The notes under the pieces are model-generated. The model searched no databases. It was not told where the DNA came from and saw only the letters and a list, made by a program, of their open reading frames with translations. Made by a program: the position numbers and the translations under genes. DNA of 64,000 bases from CAXGTL01 sp964645705 (GTDB taxonomy: Archaea; Nanobdellota; Nanobdellia; Woesearchaeales; CAXGTL01), in assembly GCA_964645705.1 (NCBI GenBank), contig CAZYAB010000001.1:186001-250000 (forward strand). Reading direction: 5' to 3'. Below, one piece after another: positions 15,421 to 25,900 of the stretch. Numbering within the stretch: position 1 is the stretch's first letter; each line of letters opens with the position of its first letter.

Positions 15421-16398
15421 ATGAAACTTGTATTCAAATTATCAAAACACAATATAAAACTGTCAAAAGCAGAGGTTTTGTCTATTTTTCCAACCAAAGA
15501 TCACAAAAAGCTAGATAATTATCTTATTATTGATGCAAAATACGATTTAGATCAAGTTAAAAGGCTCGCATACACAAAATCAGTATATAAATTATTATTT
15601 ATATCTAAACCTAAGAACTTGGTTGATGAAATAAAGAAATATGATTGGAAAAAGATATATAAAACTAATTTTTGTGTAAGAGTAAAAAACACAAAATCAC
15701 CCAAAGATAGGTTAATAGCAGACTTAATTTGGGACAATCTTGAGAAAAACAAAATCAAACCAAAAACCAAATTAAATAATTCAAAAACAGAAATACATTT
15801 TATTTTTACAAAGCACAAAATAATAGCAGCAAAACTAATCTACCAAAACAAACAAGATTTTGGTGAAAGAAAGCCACACAAAAGGCCAGAACTTTCTCCT
15901 ACAAGTCTTGATCCAAGACTAGCACGTTGTCTAGTTAATCTAAGCCAAGCAGATCTCTGTGGAACGATTATTGATCCATTCTGCGGCGTAGGTGGAATAT
16001 TAATAGAGCATGGACTACTAGGCGGAAAGTGTGTAGGCTATGACATAAACAATATAGAACTAAAGAAATGTGAAATCAATCTAAAACATTACAAAATCAA
16101 AAAACAAAACTATCAACTAATCAATAAAGACGCACTAACAATAAAAAAACAATACAAATACATTGTAACTGACTTACCATATGGAAGAAATTCTAAGATA
16201 AATAAAAAACTAAAAACATTATATTCGCAATTTCTAAAACTTTGCAAAAGAACAATAAAACCAAAGATCTTAGTAATCGGTGTACCGAGTTTTATTAATT
16301 TTAGAGAGATAATAAAACAAAACAAATACAAAATAAAACATAATTTTAAGATTTATATTCATAAGAGTTTAACAAAAGAAATATATGTTTTAGAATGA
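15421..16398 (+). CDS. trmG10: tRNA (guanine10-N2)-methyltransferase, THUMP/Trm-G10 family (COG1041)
   Basis: 325 residues. The N-terminal half corresponds to the ferredoxin-like plus THUMP RNA-binding region. The C-terminal half is a Rossmann methyltransferase with motif I DPFCGVGGILIE, the acidic GYDI, and the catalytic motif IV TDLPYG, which replaces the N/DPPY of related enzymes. ERKPHKRPELSPTSLDPRLAR before motif I is characteristic of this family. It would make m2G/m22G at position 10 of tRNA using SAM. The frame extends to a TTG at 15403, but the ATG at 15421 fits the TATA spacing exactly. Leaderless. Confidence 0.88.
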   Translation: MKLVFKLSKHNIKLSKAEVLSIFPTKDHKKLDNYLIIDAKYDLDQVKRLAYTKSVYKLLFISKPKNLVDEIKKYDWKKIYKTNFCVRVKNTKSPKDRLIADLIWDNLEKNKIKPKTKLNNSKTEIHFIFTKHKIIAAKLIYQNKQDFGERKPHKRPELSPTSLDPRLARCLVNLSQADLCGTIIDPFCGVGGILIEHGLLGGKCVGYDINNIELKKCEINLKHYKIKKQNYQLINKDALTIKKQYKYIVTDLPYGRNSKINKKLKTLYSQFLKLCKRTIKPKILVIGVPSFINFREIIKQNKYKIKHNFKIYIHKSLTKEIYVLE

Positions 16399-16413
16399 TC
16401 TTTCTATAGAAAT

Positions 16414-16767
16414 TCAAAACTCTAATTTGTCTCCTACAATAATTTCTTTTTCTTTAATTGTATTCTTAGGCAACTCAACAACATACTGTGCTTTCCTCTT
16501 TGGCCAATAATTCAAAAACGGTTTTGCTTTTTCAATTATTTCAACAACTTTCTTATCCTTATCTAAAAACAAAATATCAATACAGAAAAAAACAAATGCC
16601 ATTGTTATAGGAACATATCTTTCTTTATGAAAAACAAAAACATAACCAACATCATTAATCTTTTTATGGAACATCAAACCAATTCCTTGGCTAAATATAT
16701 TTGTTAATATTTTTTTTCTTGTAACGATTATCTTTTCTTTTCCTTTTTTACTAAAATTTGTTATCAT
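16414..16767 (-). CDS. DUF192 family protein
   Basis: 117 residues from the ATG at 16767. LTNIFSQGIGLMFHKK, then YVPITMAFVFFCIDILFLDKDKKVV, and the closing YVVELPKNTIKEKEIIVGDKLEF match the DUF192 (COG1430) barrel fold. The family's function is not established. The frame remains open to 16809 with hydrophobic residues that could look like a signal peptide. TATAAATA at 16791-16798 is centred exactly 27.5 nt before 16767, and the upstream part would include the promoter itself, so I reject the longer form. Confidence 0.78.
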   Translation of the reverse strand: MITNFSKKGKEKIIVTRKKILTNIFSQGIGLMFHKKINDVGYVFVFHKERYVPITMAFVFFCIDILFLDKDKKVVEIIEKAKPFLNYWPKRKAQYVVELPKNTIKEKEIIVGDKLEF

Positions 16768-16790
16768 TATTAATAACAAAAACATACTAA

Positions 16791-16819
16791 TATAAATAAA
16801 TTTGCACAACTTTTATATA
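16791..16819. promoter_or_regulatory. Back-to-back TATA boxes of divergent genes 16767 and 16844
   Basis: TATAAATA at 16791-16798 serves the minus-strand DUF192 gene (27.5 nt). TTTATATA at 16812-16819 serves the plus-strand regulator (28.5 nt). The start codons are 77 nt apart, so here each gene has its own box, in contrast to the shared boxes elsewhere. Confidence 0.65.
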
Positions 16820-16843
16820 TTATATATGCTATCTAATAGTATA

Positions 16844-17335
16844 ATGCAAAAAAATGGTGATGTAGGGGAATTAGAGCTATTAAAGCAAGCTCTTAAAAAA
16901 ACTTTTTCTAAGATTAAACAAGACACTACTAAGAATTCAGATGATATAAAAAGCATATCAAAAGAACTAAAACAAATAAAATCATTATTAAACAATATAA
17001 ATTCTTCTATAAAAAACATTCAGACACCGACGATGAATAATCAACAAATACCACAACAGACCCAACAACCAAACATAGGGTTAAGAACAGAAATGATGCG
17101 CCGTCTTAAAAGAAACAAAAGATCAGTAATAAAACAAAAGATCTTGAATGTAATTTCTTCTGCTCAATACACTCTTCCAGAAATAAAAGACATAATTGTT
17201 GATGAGAATAATTATTGTTCAAAAGCATCATTTTATCGTTACTTTGAAGAACTTAAAAAAAGAGGCATTGTTGAGATAATTGAGATAAATGACGTGAAGA
17301 TAATTATGATAAAGTCTCAGACTAGTATCAGATAA
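16844..17335 (+). CDS. Coiled-coil plus winged-helix putative transcription regulator
   Basis: 163 residues. The N-terminal half is a coiled coil (ELLKQALKKTFSKIKQ...LKQIKSLLNNINSSIKNI), followed by a Gln/Pro-rich linker (QQIPQQTQQP). The C-terminal half looks like a winged helix: SVIKQKILNVISSAQYTLPE, CSKASFYRYFEELKKRGIVEII as recognition helix and wing. A DNA-binding dimer is therefore likely. The start at 16844 is chosen from TATA spacing; the longer frame from 16802 would start inside the TATA box. It lies directly upstream of a TGAGAC repeat cluster and of the S-layer-like gene, so control of the surface cluster is an attractive inference. Confidence 0.62.
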   Translation: MQKNGDVGELELLKQALKKTFSKIKQDTTKNSDDIKSISKELKQIKSLLNNINSSIKNIQTPTMNNQQIPQQTQQPNIGLRTEMMRRLKRNKRSVIKQKILNVISSAQYTLPEIKDIIVDENNYCSKASFYRYFEELKKRGIVEIIEINDVKIIMIKSQTSIR

Positions 17336-17347
17336 ATCTAGACTGTG

Positions 17348-17429
17348 TGAGACTAAAAATAAATATAAATTGAGACAAAATTAAGACAAAATCAAACTAA
17401 AATGAGACTACTTGAGACTAAAATGAGAC
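17348..17429. repeat. Cluster of six TGAGAC-type direct repeats
   Basis: TGAGAC occurs at 17348-17353, 17371-17376, 17403-17408, 17413-17418 and 17424-17429, with a TAAGAC variant at 17382-17387. Each is followed by an A-rich run (often TAAAA or AAAA). All are in the same orientation in an otherwise gene-free stretch between the winged-helix gene and the S-layer-like gene, upstream of the TATA at 17573. They look like a multi-site operator. Confidence 0.5.
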
Positions 17430-17572
17430 AAAAAATGCCCTGTTTTAAGCTAAAAAAAACAAAAAAACAAGCCTTTAAAAAATCAAAAACAATTCAAGTT
17501 TTATTCAAAAAAACAAGCCCAAAAACGAAAGATTTAAATACTAATCTTCGTTGGTATACTTTTAAACCATTA

Positions 17573-17768
17573 TTTATATAATAAGGGGTAATATTCAAAA
17601 ATATCCTCAAATGTGCTGTAAAAAATTTGGGGGGTTAAATTTAAACTATAACAGTTTTGAATAAGTAAGAAAAACGAAAAAATAGTTTAAAGAGAGCTAA
17701 AAATAGCTCGAATTGTTAAAAAAAGAACTAAAATTCCAAATGGAACAAAAAACGAGGTGGATTTAAAA
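17573..17768 (+). promoter_or_regulatory. Promoter and long 5' leader of the S-layer-like gene
   Basis: TTTATATA at 17573-17580 predicts a start near 17604, giving a leader of about 165 nt. The leader contains GAGCT/AGCTC (around 17692-17709) and TTCC/GGAA (around 17731-17743) hairpins and ends with the SD GAGGTGG (17754-17760), 8 nt before the ATG. Long structured leaders are known for highly expressed archaeal S-layer genes. Together with the TGAGAC repeats this accounts for the 433-bp gene-free stretch. Confidence 0.55.
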
Positions 17769-20700
17769 ATGGTGAAAAATAAGAATATATTAATTATGAG
17801 TTTGATTTTAATTATGGCTTTTATGGCTTTTTCTGTGTTTGCTGCCGATACAATAACAATTACTGACGTAGCTAACAGAATAACATTAGCAAGAAACCAG
17901 CCATTGAATTATTCAGGAGAGGGTACTTGTTTTGGTGTTAATGTTTCAAGCAGTGAATCTAATTTAGATGCTTCTGCTCTGAATAATGTGACAGTCATTG
18001 TTTTTTCAACTAGTGCAAGTGGTTCAAATGCAATCCTTGTTCGTTTGAATGAAACAGGTGTAAACACAGGTGTGTTTAATATTCTTGTTAATAGTTCTAA
18101 TAATGGCGCTGGTGAGGCAATGGGTTCTTGTGTTAATGTTTCAACAGGTGCTTCAAATAATGGAACTCTTGACACAACAAATTACTCTATTCTAGTATCA
18201 GACGATGCATCAGTAACTGAAACTATTAATGCAACTTTTAATGTTTCAACAACTAGTGTTATTAGTGATAGTATTATAATGCAACAATCAGCAGTTGTTT
18301 ATTGGTTAAATGCTGGAACTGGTGTTTTATATGCAAATACTACTTATGGTTATCCTTCTACTGATGAACCAACTTTCTCAGTATTTGGTATAGGTGTAAA
18401 TGATTCTGGAAGAAACTTGCATCCAGGAAGAATAGATAATGTAACTGTTAATCTAACAACATCATCTGGAGAATCTGTAGAAATTTGTTTAAATGAATCA
18501 GGTGCAGATACAGGAATATTTAATGTACAAGCAGTATGTGTGGGTGCTGACGTAACTGAAAATCCAGATACATGGGAATTTGGTTTATGGAGTGGAACAA
18601 CTGCAGATGATAGTAATAGATTAGCTGTAGTAGAAGGTGACAATATAAATTTATCAGTAAGAGGAGATGTATTATTTGATGCTTCATCAACTGATAAAAA
18701 TGATTTAGTTTGGTTAGATACAGAAGGTGAAGTATTTGCAGGTTCAACAACAGCACTAACACCAGATGATTCAACATCTTATTCAAATATAGTCAATATT
18801 TATGATAATGGAACTAATGCAGACTATGCTGCAATTGATTCTAATGTAAGATATGCTACATTATCTAGTTATAGTGTTGGTTGGGAATTATTAACATCAA
18901 TAACAGTTGGTTTGAATGAAACAGGAGTAAATACAGGATTATTCAATCTAAATACTACAATATTTGCAAACACAAATTCAACTTATGTTGGTGCTGACGG
19001 TGCTTGGGCAAGTGTTAGTGAATATCATATAGAAGCAACAGAAGGTGGTTTCATAAACATAACATATAGTGATGCTAATAATTTTACAGGTACAGCTCCT
19101 TTAGATACTTTAGGTCCTATTAAAATAGATGTGTTTGATAAAGGTATACTTCAATTTAACTGGTCAACAGAAGGCGCAGCATTAGGTACAGCAGATAATT
19201 TATTATTCAAAGTGAATGATAGTGATTTAAATTTAGTTGCGACAACAGCTGAAAATGCAACATTTATAATTTCAAGTGATAACTGTATAGCAGCATCAGG
19301 TGTTGTTGATACAGGATTTGCAGAAGTAGTTTTAAATGAATCAAATGAAAACGGAGATACAAGTAGTACTGATTCAGCAGTATTTGGAATTCCACACAAT
19401 TATACAACAGACGTAGGATTATCTTTTGTTTTTGAAACAGGAAATGTCTTAGGAGATACTGAAATGGGTTGTTGGAATAATGGAACACACGTAGGTATTA
19501 ATGTAACAGCAGGAGACAAAATTTATCTTAATTACACAGACGTAGATGGTGGTGGAGGAGTAACAAGTTTAACATCATGGATGGATCAAGTAGGTAATCT
19601 TAATACTACAGATATATATGGAATTGCAAGTAGTGTATTTTCTGTTCCAGGCGCTGTTTATGCAAATGTATTTGATCATGGAAAAAACACAAATAATGCT
19701 ACTAGTGATGCTGTTGATTGTGTAACAGCAACAATCAATTCAACAAGTGACAATACAGGATTCACATTTGGTTTAAATGAATCAGGCGAAAGTACAGGTA
19801 TATTTAATGTATCTGTTGCAAGTTGTTCATCACGTACTTCAGTAACAGTAAACCTAACAACAGGTTCTGCAAGTGATTCAACTAATAAGAACCTAAATGT
19901 AACAGAAGGAAATACTGTAAATCTAATCTACGATGATGATAAAGGATTTGATGGTTCAAATCCTGCAAATGACACAAATTCATTCAATGTACAATATACA
20001 GGAACAATTTCATTTGATAAAACAAGGTATCATGCAAATAATGACGCAGTTGTTGTATCAATAGTAGACCTTGATAACAGAACACAAACAAATATTTCAT
20101 TCATTAGCTTGTCAAGTAGTGCAGACTTTATAGGTGTTAACTTGACATTGAACAGATCTGGTTCAGGAACATCATCTGTATTCAATATAACTGTTAACAA
20201 GAATACTGGTGCTGGTACAACTATTTATTTAAATAGTAGTGCAACTAAAGAAGATGATAATTGTGGTTTGAATGTAACAGCAGGTGGATGGATAATGGCT
20301 AATTATACAGACGCAAGCTCAGGAAGTGTTATATCAACTGGTAAGGTCTTGGTTACAGACACAGCAACAATGTCATTCAATAGCACAAGGTTTGTTACAG
20401 ATGGTACTGCTTTAGGTTATAATGTGAGTGTTTATGATATAGCAAATAATACAGATTCAACTGCAGCAGATACTATAAATATCAGATTGAATTCAACAGC
20501 AAATACAACACTAAGAACGTTCACAGCAACAGAAACAGGTGTAAATACAGGTATATTTGCATTTACTTTTGATGTAAGTACATCTGCACAAGATTCAGAT
20601 ACTGTGTTAGTAAATACAGCTAGAACAGAGCAATATATCTATGCATATTATGATGTGACATACAATACATCAGGATTAAATCCAAGTGGTTATGGTGATC

Positions 20701-21653
20701 AAAATGGTCCACTAGATTTACTTGAGCAAGTTGTTGGTTATTATACAGCAAGCGCACCTGTGTTAGATTTATCAGCTTATAATGCATCAGAAGATACAGC
20801 AACAAGTACAGCAAACTTTACACTAGTTGATTATGACTTAAACCAAGACAATGATGCTGTCGACACAATATCAGTGTATTATAATTCAGATTATGACACA
20901 ACACACACGAAGTTCACAGTATCAGAAACAGGAGCTAATACAGGAATATTTGCTAATAATTCAATAACATTTGATAACTTAACAACAGCAGGTCATTCAG
21001 GATTTACCATCAATGTTATACAAGGAGGAACATTTGCTGTTTGGTTTGAAGATACTCTTGGTGATGGTAGCACAGCAAGTAATCGTACAGATTATGCAGT
21101 AATTAATAAAAGAGTTACTGTTTCAGGAGGCAATGCAGGTGGAGAAGGTTGGGATCTGATTTCAGTTCCAATGACTTTAGCAGATACATCAGTATCAACT
21201 GCAATGAGAGGTGTATCATATAATGCAATTTATTGGTATAATGATACTAGTGATGAATGGGAAACACCAACAACAATGGAACCATTAAAAGGTTATGCAG
21301 TACAAGTTAATGCAACACAATATGCATATGTTGCACCAATAACAAGTACACTAGACACATCAAGAACAATGCCAACACCTTCAGAAAGAACATTGAGTAC
21401 AGGTTGGAACATGATTAGTGTTAACAATATATCTGCTTATGCAGCATCAGAAGCATTTGCTTCACTAATTAGTTCAACAGCAGCAACAACACCAACATGG
21501 TCAGTGTTAAAAGATTGGACAGGATTAGAATATGCTGATGTAACTGGTTCAACTACTTCATCTAAATCATTGGATCCAACAGTAGGTTATTGGATACACA
21601 TCAGACAAGACTCATCAAACAGAGACTTATTACCTGGTGGCAAAGGAAGATAA
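17769..21653 (+). CDS. S-layer-like repeat surface protein
   Basis: 1294 residues. A signal peptide (ILIMSLILIMAFMAFSVFAA) precedes about eight tandem beta-rich modules of 125-150 residues. Each carries a variant of NETGVNTGVFN at its edge, at nt about 18048, 18493, 18915, 19335, 19780, 20150, 20530 and 20925. N-x-S/T sequons are very dense, so heavy N-glycosylation is expected. The C-terminal 180 residues contain GWDLISVPM and GWNMISVNN, the 'GWNLIS' type domain of archaeal and bacterial surface proteins. There is no C-terminal membrane anchor. I judge it the main S-layer candidate because of leader, SD, size and repeats. The start at 17769 is preferred over a GTG at 17757 that overlaps the SD. 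Confidence 0.8.
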   Translation: MVKNKNILIMSLILIMAFMAFSVFAADTITITDVANRITLARNQPLNYSGEGTCFGVNVSSSESNLDASALNNVTVIVFSTSASGSNAILVRLNETGVNTGVFNILVNSSNNGAGEAMGSCVNVSTGASNNGTLDTTNYSILVSDDASVTETINATFNVSTTSVISDSIIMQQSAVVYWLNAGTGVLYANTTYGYPSTDEPTFSVFGIGVNDSGRNLHPGRIDNVTVNLTTSSGESVEICLNESGADTGIFNVQAVCVGADVTENPDTWEFGLWSGTTADDSNRLAVVEGDNINLSVRGDVLFDASSTDKNDLVWLDTEGEVFAGSTTALTPDDSTSYSNIVNIYDNGTNADYAAIDSNVRYATLSSYSVGWELLTSITVGLNETGVNTGLFNLNTTIFANTNSTYVGADGAWASVSEYHIEATEGGFINITYSDANNFTGTAPLDTLGPIKIDVFDKGILQFNWSTEGAALGTADNLLFKVNDSDLNLVATTAENATFIISSDNCIAASGVVDTGFAEVVLNESNENGDTSSTDSAVFGIPHNYTTDVGLSFVFETGNVLGDTEMGCWNNGTHVGINVTAGDKIYLNYTDVDGGGGVTSLTSWMDQVGNLNTTDIYGIASSVFSVPGAVYANVFDHGKNTNNATSDAVDCVTATINSTSDNTGFTFGLNESGESTGIFNVSVASCSSRTSVTVNLTTGSASDSTNKNLNVTEGNTVNLIYDDDKGFDGSNPANDTNSFNVQYTGTISFDKTRYHANNDAVVVSIVDLDNRTQTNISFISLSSSADFIGVNLTLNRSGSGTSSVFNITVNKNTGAGTTIYLNSSATKEDDNCGLNVTAGGWIMANYTDASSGSVISTGKVLVTDTATMSFNSTRFVTDGTALGYNVSVYDIANNTDSTAADTINIRLNSTANTTLRTFTATETGVNTGIFAFTFDVSTSAQDSDTVLVNTARTEQYIYAYYDVTYNTSGLNPSGYGDQNGPLDLLEQVVGYYTASAPVLDLSAYNASEDTATSTANFTLVDYDLNQDNDAVDTISVYYNSDYDTTHTKFTVSETGANTGIFANNSITFDNLTTAGHSGFTINVIQGGTFAVWFEDTLGDGSTASNRTDYAVINKRVTVSGGNAGGEGWDLISVPMTLADTSVSTAMRGVSYNAIYWYNDTSDEWETPTTMEPLKGYAVQVNATQYAYVAPITSTLDTSRTMPTPSERTLSTGWNMISVNNISAYAASEAFASLISSTAATTPTWSVLKDWTGLEYADVTGSTTSSKSLDPTVGYWIHIRQDSSNRDLLPGGKGR

Positions 21654-21680
21654 GGAAGATAATAAGTCTTCCAATTTTTT
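21654..21680 (+). terminator. Hairpin plus T-run after the S-layer-like gene
   Basis: GGAAGA (21654-21659) and TCTTCC (21667-21672) form a stem with a 7-nt loop, followed by AATTTTTTTT. It lies directly after the TAA at 21651-21653. The next gene is only 70 bp away and has its own SD, so partial read-through is possible. Confidence 0.6.
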
Positions 21681-21723
21681 TTATTTTATTATTTTTTATT
21701 TTTGATAAAGAGGGGAAACAAAT

Positions 21724-22797
21724 ATGAAGAGACAAATTAATAAATCCATCTTAAGTTTAACTATCATGATTCTTTTTTCAATAATTTTATCATCATTAAT
21801 TTATGCTGCAGTACAATTTCCACATAGTTTTCATGGAACAGCAAAAGTAGGTACATCTGATGTTGCTTCTGGAACAATAGTTACAGCAAGAATAGGAGGA
21901 GAAGTAAAAGGAAGTTTTATTATGACTGAAGCTGGTTATTATGGAAATATTTCATCAAATCCTCCAACTCATTTACCTGTTGCAGGAAGTGCTACAGAAG
22001 ATTATACAGGACAAACAATTACATTCTATATGGGGTGTGAAGAATCACCTAATACAACTACTTGGTCTACAGGAGCAATTAATACTTTGAATTTGCAAAT
22101 AACTGGCGGATATTGTGGCGATGGTTCGTGTAATAATGGTGAATCAGCAGGAACAGGCAATGTATGTACATCTTCAACAAACACTTGCCAAGCAGATTGT
22201 GGTACAGGTTCAACCGGTGATGATGGTAGTAGTAGTGGCGGCGGAGGCGGCGCTGGAACATCAACACCAACTGGTGGCGGCGGTGCAATAGTTTCAAAGC
22301 CAGCTGAAAAAAATCTAGATGATTATGAAGGTTTTGAAGATACAGGAATCATATTAGAATTTAAAAAAGGTCAAAAAGCAACATTCAATCTAGATGGAAC
22401 AGATTATGAAATAGAAGTAGATAAAGTAGAAGATGATTATATTGTACTAAAAACAGGTGACCAAGTATTAACAGTAAAAGTAGGACAATCTCTAGAAATA
22501 GATGTTGATAATGACGGACAAATGGATATCAGGGTTGAATTATTATCAATCAAAGATGGAAAAGCAGAAATAAAATACACAAAGATTGTCAAAGAACAAG
22601 AAGAAATACCTTCTGAAGAAAAACCTCCTGAAGAATCAGTGTGCGGTAATAATATTTGTGAAGATGATGAAACACCAGAATCATGTCCACAAGATTGTAA
22701 AGTTGAAAAACTACCAATCATTGGCTGGATTATTGTAGGCATAGTATTAGTATTAGGACTTGGAATATACTTCTTGATTACAAAAAAAAAGAAGTAA
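21724..22797 (+). CDS. Membrane-anchored surface protein with Cys-rich CGNNICE motifs
   Basis: 357 residues with SD AGAGGGG. Signal peptide (residues about 11-29); an N-terminal beta domain (HGTAKVGTSDVASGTIVTAR, CEESPNTTTW); a CGDGSCNNGE...CQADC Cys-rich segment; a Gly/Ser-rich linker (about 165-190); a 70-residue domain with LEIDVDNDGQMDIRVELLS; a second CGNNICEDDETPESC motif; a transmembrane helix (about 333-352); and a KKKK stop-transfer tail. The DVDNDGQMDIRVELLS domain recurs just outside the membrane in the 7338-residue protein. It probably helps anchor or organise the surface layer. Confidence 0.72.
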   Translation: MKRQINKSILSLTIMILFSIILSSLIYAAVQFPHSFHGTAKVGTSDVASGTIVTARIGGEVKGSFIMTEAGYYGNISSNPPTHLPVAGSATEDYTGQTITFYMGCEESPNTTTWSTGAINTLNLQITGGYCGDGSCNNGESAGTGNVCTSSTNTCQADCGTGSTGDDGSSSGGGGGAGTSTPTGGGGAIVSKPAEKNLDDYEGFEDTGIILEFKKGQKATFNLDGTDYEIEVDKVEDDYIVLKTGDQVLTVKVGQSLEIDVDNDGQMDIRVELLSIKDGKAEIKYTKIVKEQEEIPSEEKPPEESVCGNNICEDDETPESCPQDCKVEKLPIIGWIIVGIVLVLGLGIYFLITKKKK

Positions 22798-22905
22798 TAA
22801 TTAAACAATAATTTTTTTTATTTTTTTAAATTTCATTATTTCTATCTTAAGTTTTTTTTCTTTTCTTTTTAGTTTTTTATTAATTTCCTAATTTTCTCAG
22901 AAACT

Positions 22906-22969
22906 TTTATATATTATGAGCTATTAAATAGTCTTTAATATATATATAAAATAAAAAAAATGAGGGTGG
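22906..22969 (+). promoter_or_regulatory. Promoter and SD of the Cys-rich surface gene
   Basis: TTTATATA at 22906-22913 predicts a start near 22937. The leader of about 40 nt contains GAGGGTGGT (22962-22970), 6 nt before the ATG. Several T-runs between 22800 and 22875 can terminate the upstream transcript. Confidence 0.5.
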
Positions 22970-22976
22970 TTTTAAA

Positions 22977-25900
22977 ATGAGATTAAGAAATCTATTTCTA
23001 TTAAATATAAGTTTAGTTCTTTTGTTTGTTTTGTGTCAATTTGCTTTTGCAACAATTGTAAAAGGCGATAATATTGTATTGATCAAAGATGGCAATGGGT
23101 ATAATTTTGAAACAAATTCATCAAATGCAACAGACTATGATATTCAATTAACAAGTAAAAGTGCAATAGTTGGAGGATGTTCTAGTGTTCTTGATCTAGG
23201 ATTTACAGTATCATCTGGTGCAAGAATAAGGGGTTTTGGCGCCAATGTTAATTTAGACATACAATATACTGTTCCTTCTGTAACAGGTACTTGGGCAGGA
23301 TATTCTACTGTTGGTTTTCCAATTTGTCAAGATGGAGATGGTTTAACTTTGTATACAAGAGGTGGTAATTATACAAATATTAAAATAACAAATATTCCTT
23401 CTGATGAAGCAAATGTAACAATCTCTTTTCAAATGCAAAACAGTGGTTCTACTACTTTTAGAACAGCACCAACAACAGGTTGTTATGCACACCAAACACA
23501 AGCAGATTGTGAAACTGCACAAACAAATGGCCAACCTTGTTTCTGGGATTGGGGCTTAGATACCTGCAAAGAAGATACTAATATGCAACAAGGACAAGCA
23601 GGTGGTAGTGGAATGAGAAGAGTTGATTGTTTTGAATTTGATGGTAATGATAAATGTTCTAATATTACTGTGTGCCAGTGGGATGCTCAAACAACTCAAT
23701 GTTTTGGTGATACTAGTAATTGGTCAGAGAATTCTCAGGCTGGTATTGCATGTAATAATATTACTGATGAAACTTTTTGTAATAAAATTCCTATTCTTAA
23801 TACTATGTGTAGCTGGAATTCAACTGCAGAAGTTGGTACAAGGTGTATTGTTAATAATTCAAAATCAAAATCAGATTTAACAGGATTAGATATTAGTTGT
23901 GAAGGCATTGGAACAAATGATACATTGTGTAATGAGTCTATAAAAACTTTTTTTAAACCTTGTCAATGGTCAGGAACAGTATGTGAATTTAATCAACAAG
24001 GTGTTTTTGGTACAGGAGGTCCTGGATTTTTTGGTGATATAAACACAGAAGAATCATGTGAATCAATGGGTGGTTCATGGTTGACAGAAACTTTCAAATA
24101 CTCTGATTCATATGGAAATCAGAAAACAGATACAGATTCTTGGTGTGAGATGAGTTTTGGTGGATTTAGTATGGGTATGGAAGGTTGTAATGAAATGTGT
24201 TGGGCTTGTGAAGATTTAGCAAAAGCATCATGGGGAAATACAACTCAAGACGCACAATCAGCATGTGAAAATTCTACATTAGGTTTTTGTCAGTTTTATG
24301 CAGACAGTAATGCATTCAATGGTTTAGGTTGGTGTGATATGAAGAAACAGATGATGTTTAAAGGAACGGGTAAAAGTTGTGATAGTGATTGTGCTTCTTG
24401 TGATTTCCTAGAAAATGCATCTGGAAAATGTAATTCTAGTGCAAAAGGCTGTAAATGGTTAAGAGATCCAAGCGGAGATTTTGAATGGTGTGAAGACAAG
24501 AGTGCAAAATATTGTGGTAATGACTGTTTTTCATGTTATAGTTCATCAGAATGTACACAATATGGTAAAAGCACTGAAGGAGCATGTGAATGGGATAATA
24601 ATAATTATATTTGTAAACCATCTGGATTTGACGGAGAGATTTGTTTTGATGGTATGGATAATGATAATGATAATAAGATTGATTGTGGTGATCCTGATTG
24701 TGGTTTTGATCATTTTTGCGGTGGTAAATTCCTTGATGCAAATGACTGTGGCCAGTATTTAACTTCTGGTGATTGTTCAACAGCAGGCTGTGCATGGATA
24801 CAGGATGAATTTGATATTAAATTTGGTTCAGCAGGACATTGTGGTCATGCAAGTGAACAATGTTGGAGATTTAAAGAAAATTCAACAGGATGTAATTCTA
24901 TAACTGGTTGCACATGGAAAACAGTTGCAGGAGGAACATGTGATGTTAATGAGACGGCTGCCCAATCTTGTTTTAATATGGATGATACTGCGTGTAATAA
25001 TTCAGCAAATCCTAATTGTATTTGGACATCAGATGGATTTGGTGGTCAGCCTTATTGTAATTTTGTAATGTTTAACTGTCATGGTTATCATGGTGATCCT
25101 GCATCGTGTGCTGCTGATGGTAATTGTACTTGGATGATTGATCCTATGAGTCCTGAAGGAGGTCATTGTGATCCAAAATGTTTTGGTTATACAGGAGCTG
25201 CATGTGTTACATCAGGAGCAGGATTATGTCAACAACAATCAGGATTTTGTGAACCAGACACATTTATGGGTAATTGTCCACAATATGATGGTAATATGTC
25301 AGGTTGTAATACTAATAACCTATCTTGTACGTGGATGTCTGATGCTAATTATCATAATTCAACAGGAAATGCAACAGAATTAGGTTGGTGTAATGGTAAG
25401 ATGGAATTCAAGATGTTTGCAGGAATGGAAGGTGGCCCCCCAGTACATCTGGGAATGGATGAAACAGGAGAAGTAGATGAACCTTATATAGATATTGAAC
25501 TTTTTGGAGTAAAAGATAACCCTGCTTCATTTGCATTTGGAGTAGGTGTAAGAAGTATCAATGATGCAGCTGTTTGTAAAGATATGGTATTATCTGATTT
25601 CACATCAGTTGGTGCTGGAGAAAATACAACTAAATATTATTGGTATTTAGATACAGATGGCAACACGACAAATGGTTGTACATCAGATGATGGTACACAA
25701 ACAGGATTTGAATTCAAATTCAAATACATAGGAGAATACAAGAATGATCAAGTAATGGAATCAAAAGTAGCTTATCAGTGTTTGAGTGGAAGTTTTGGTG
25801 CAGCAGCAATTCCATTATCAAATTGGAAACAAAAAATGTGCCAAATGTTGGGTGGAGGAATTATTAGTGTTGATAAAGAAGCATTAAAGAGATTTAAAAA

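Noticed and set aside
16768..16809. N-terminal extension of the DUF192 protein giving a signal peptide
   Set aside because: The extension covers the TATA box at 16791-16798, which fits the ATG at 16767 exactly.
23623..23880. Several L/I/V-rich frames inside the Cys-rich surface gene (23623-23880, 24481-24762, 25168-25383)
   Set aside because: They are shadows in another frame caused by repeated TGT/GAT codons; no start signals.
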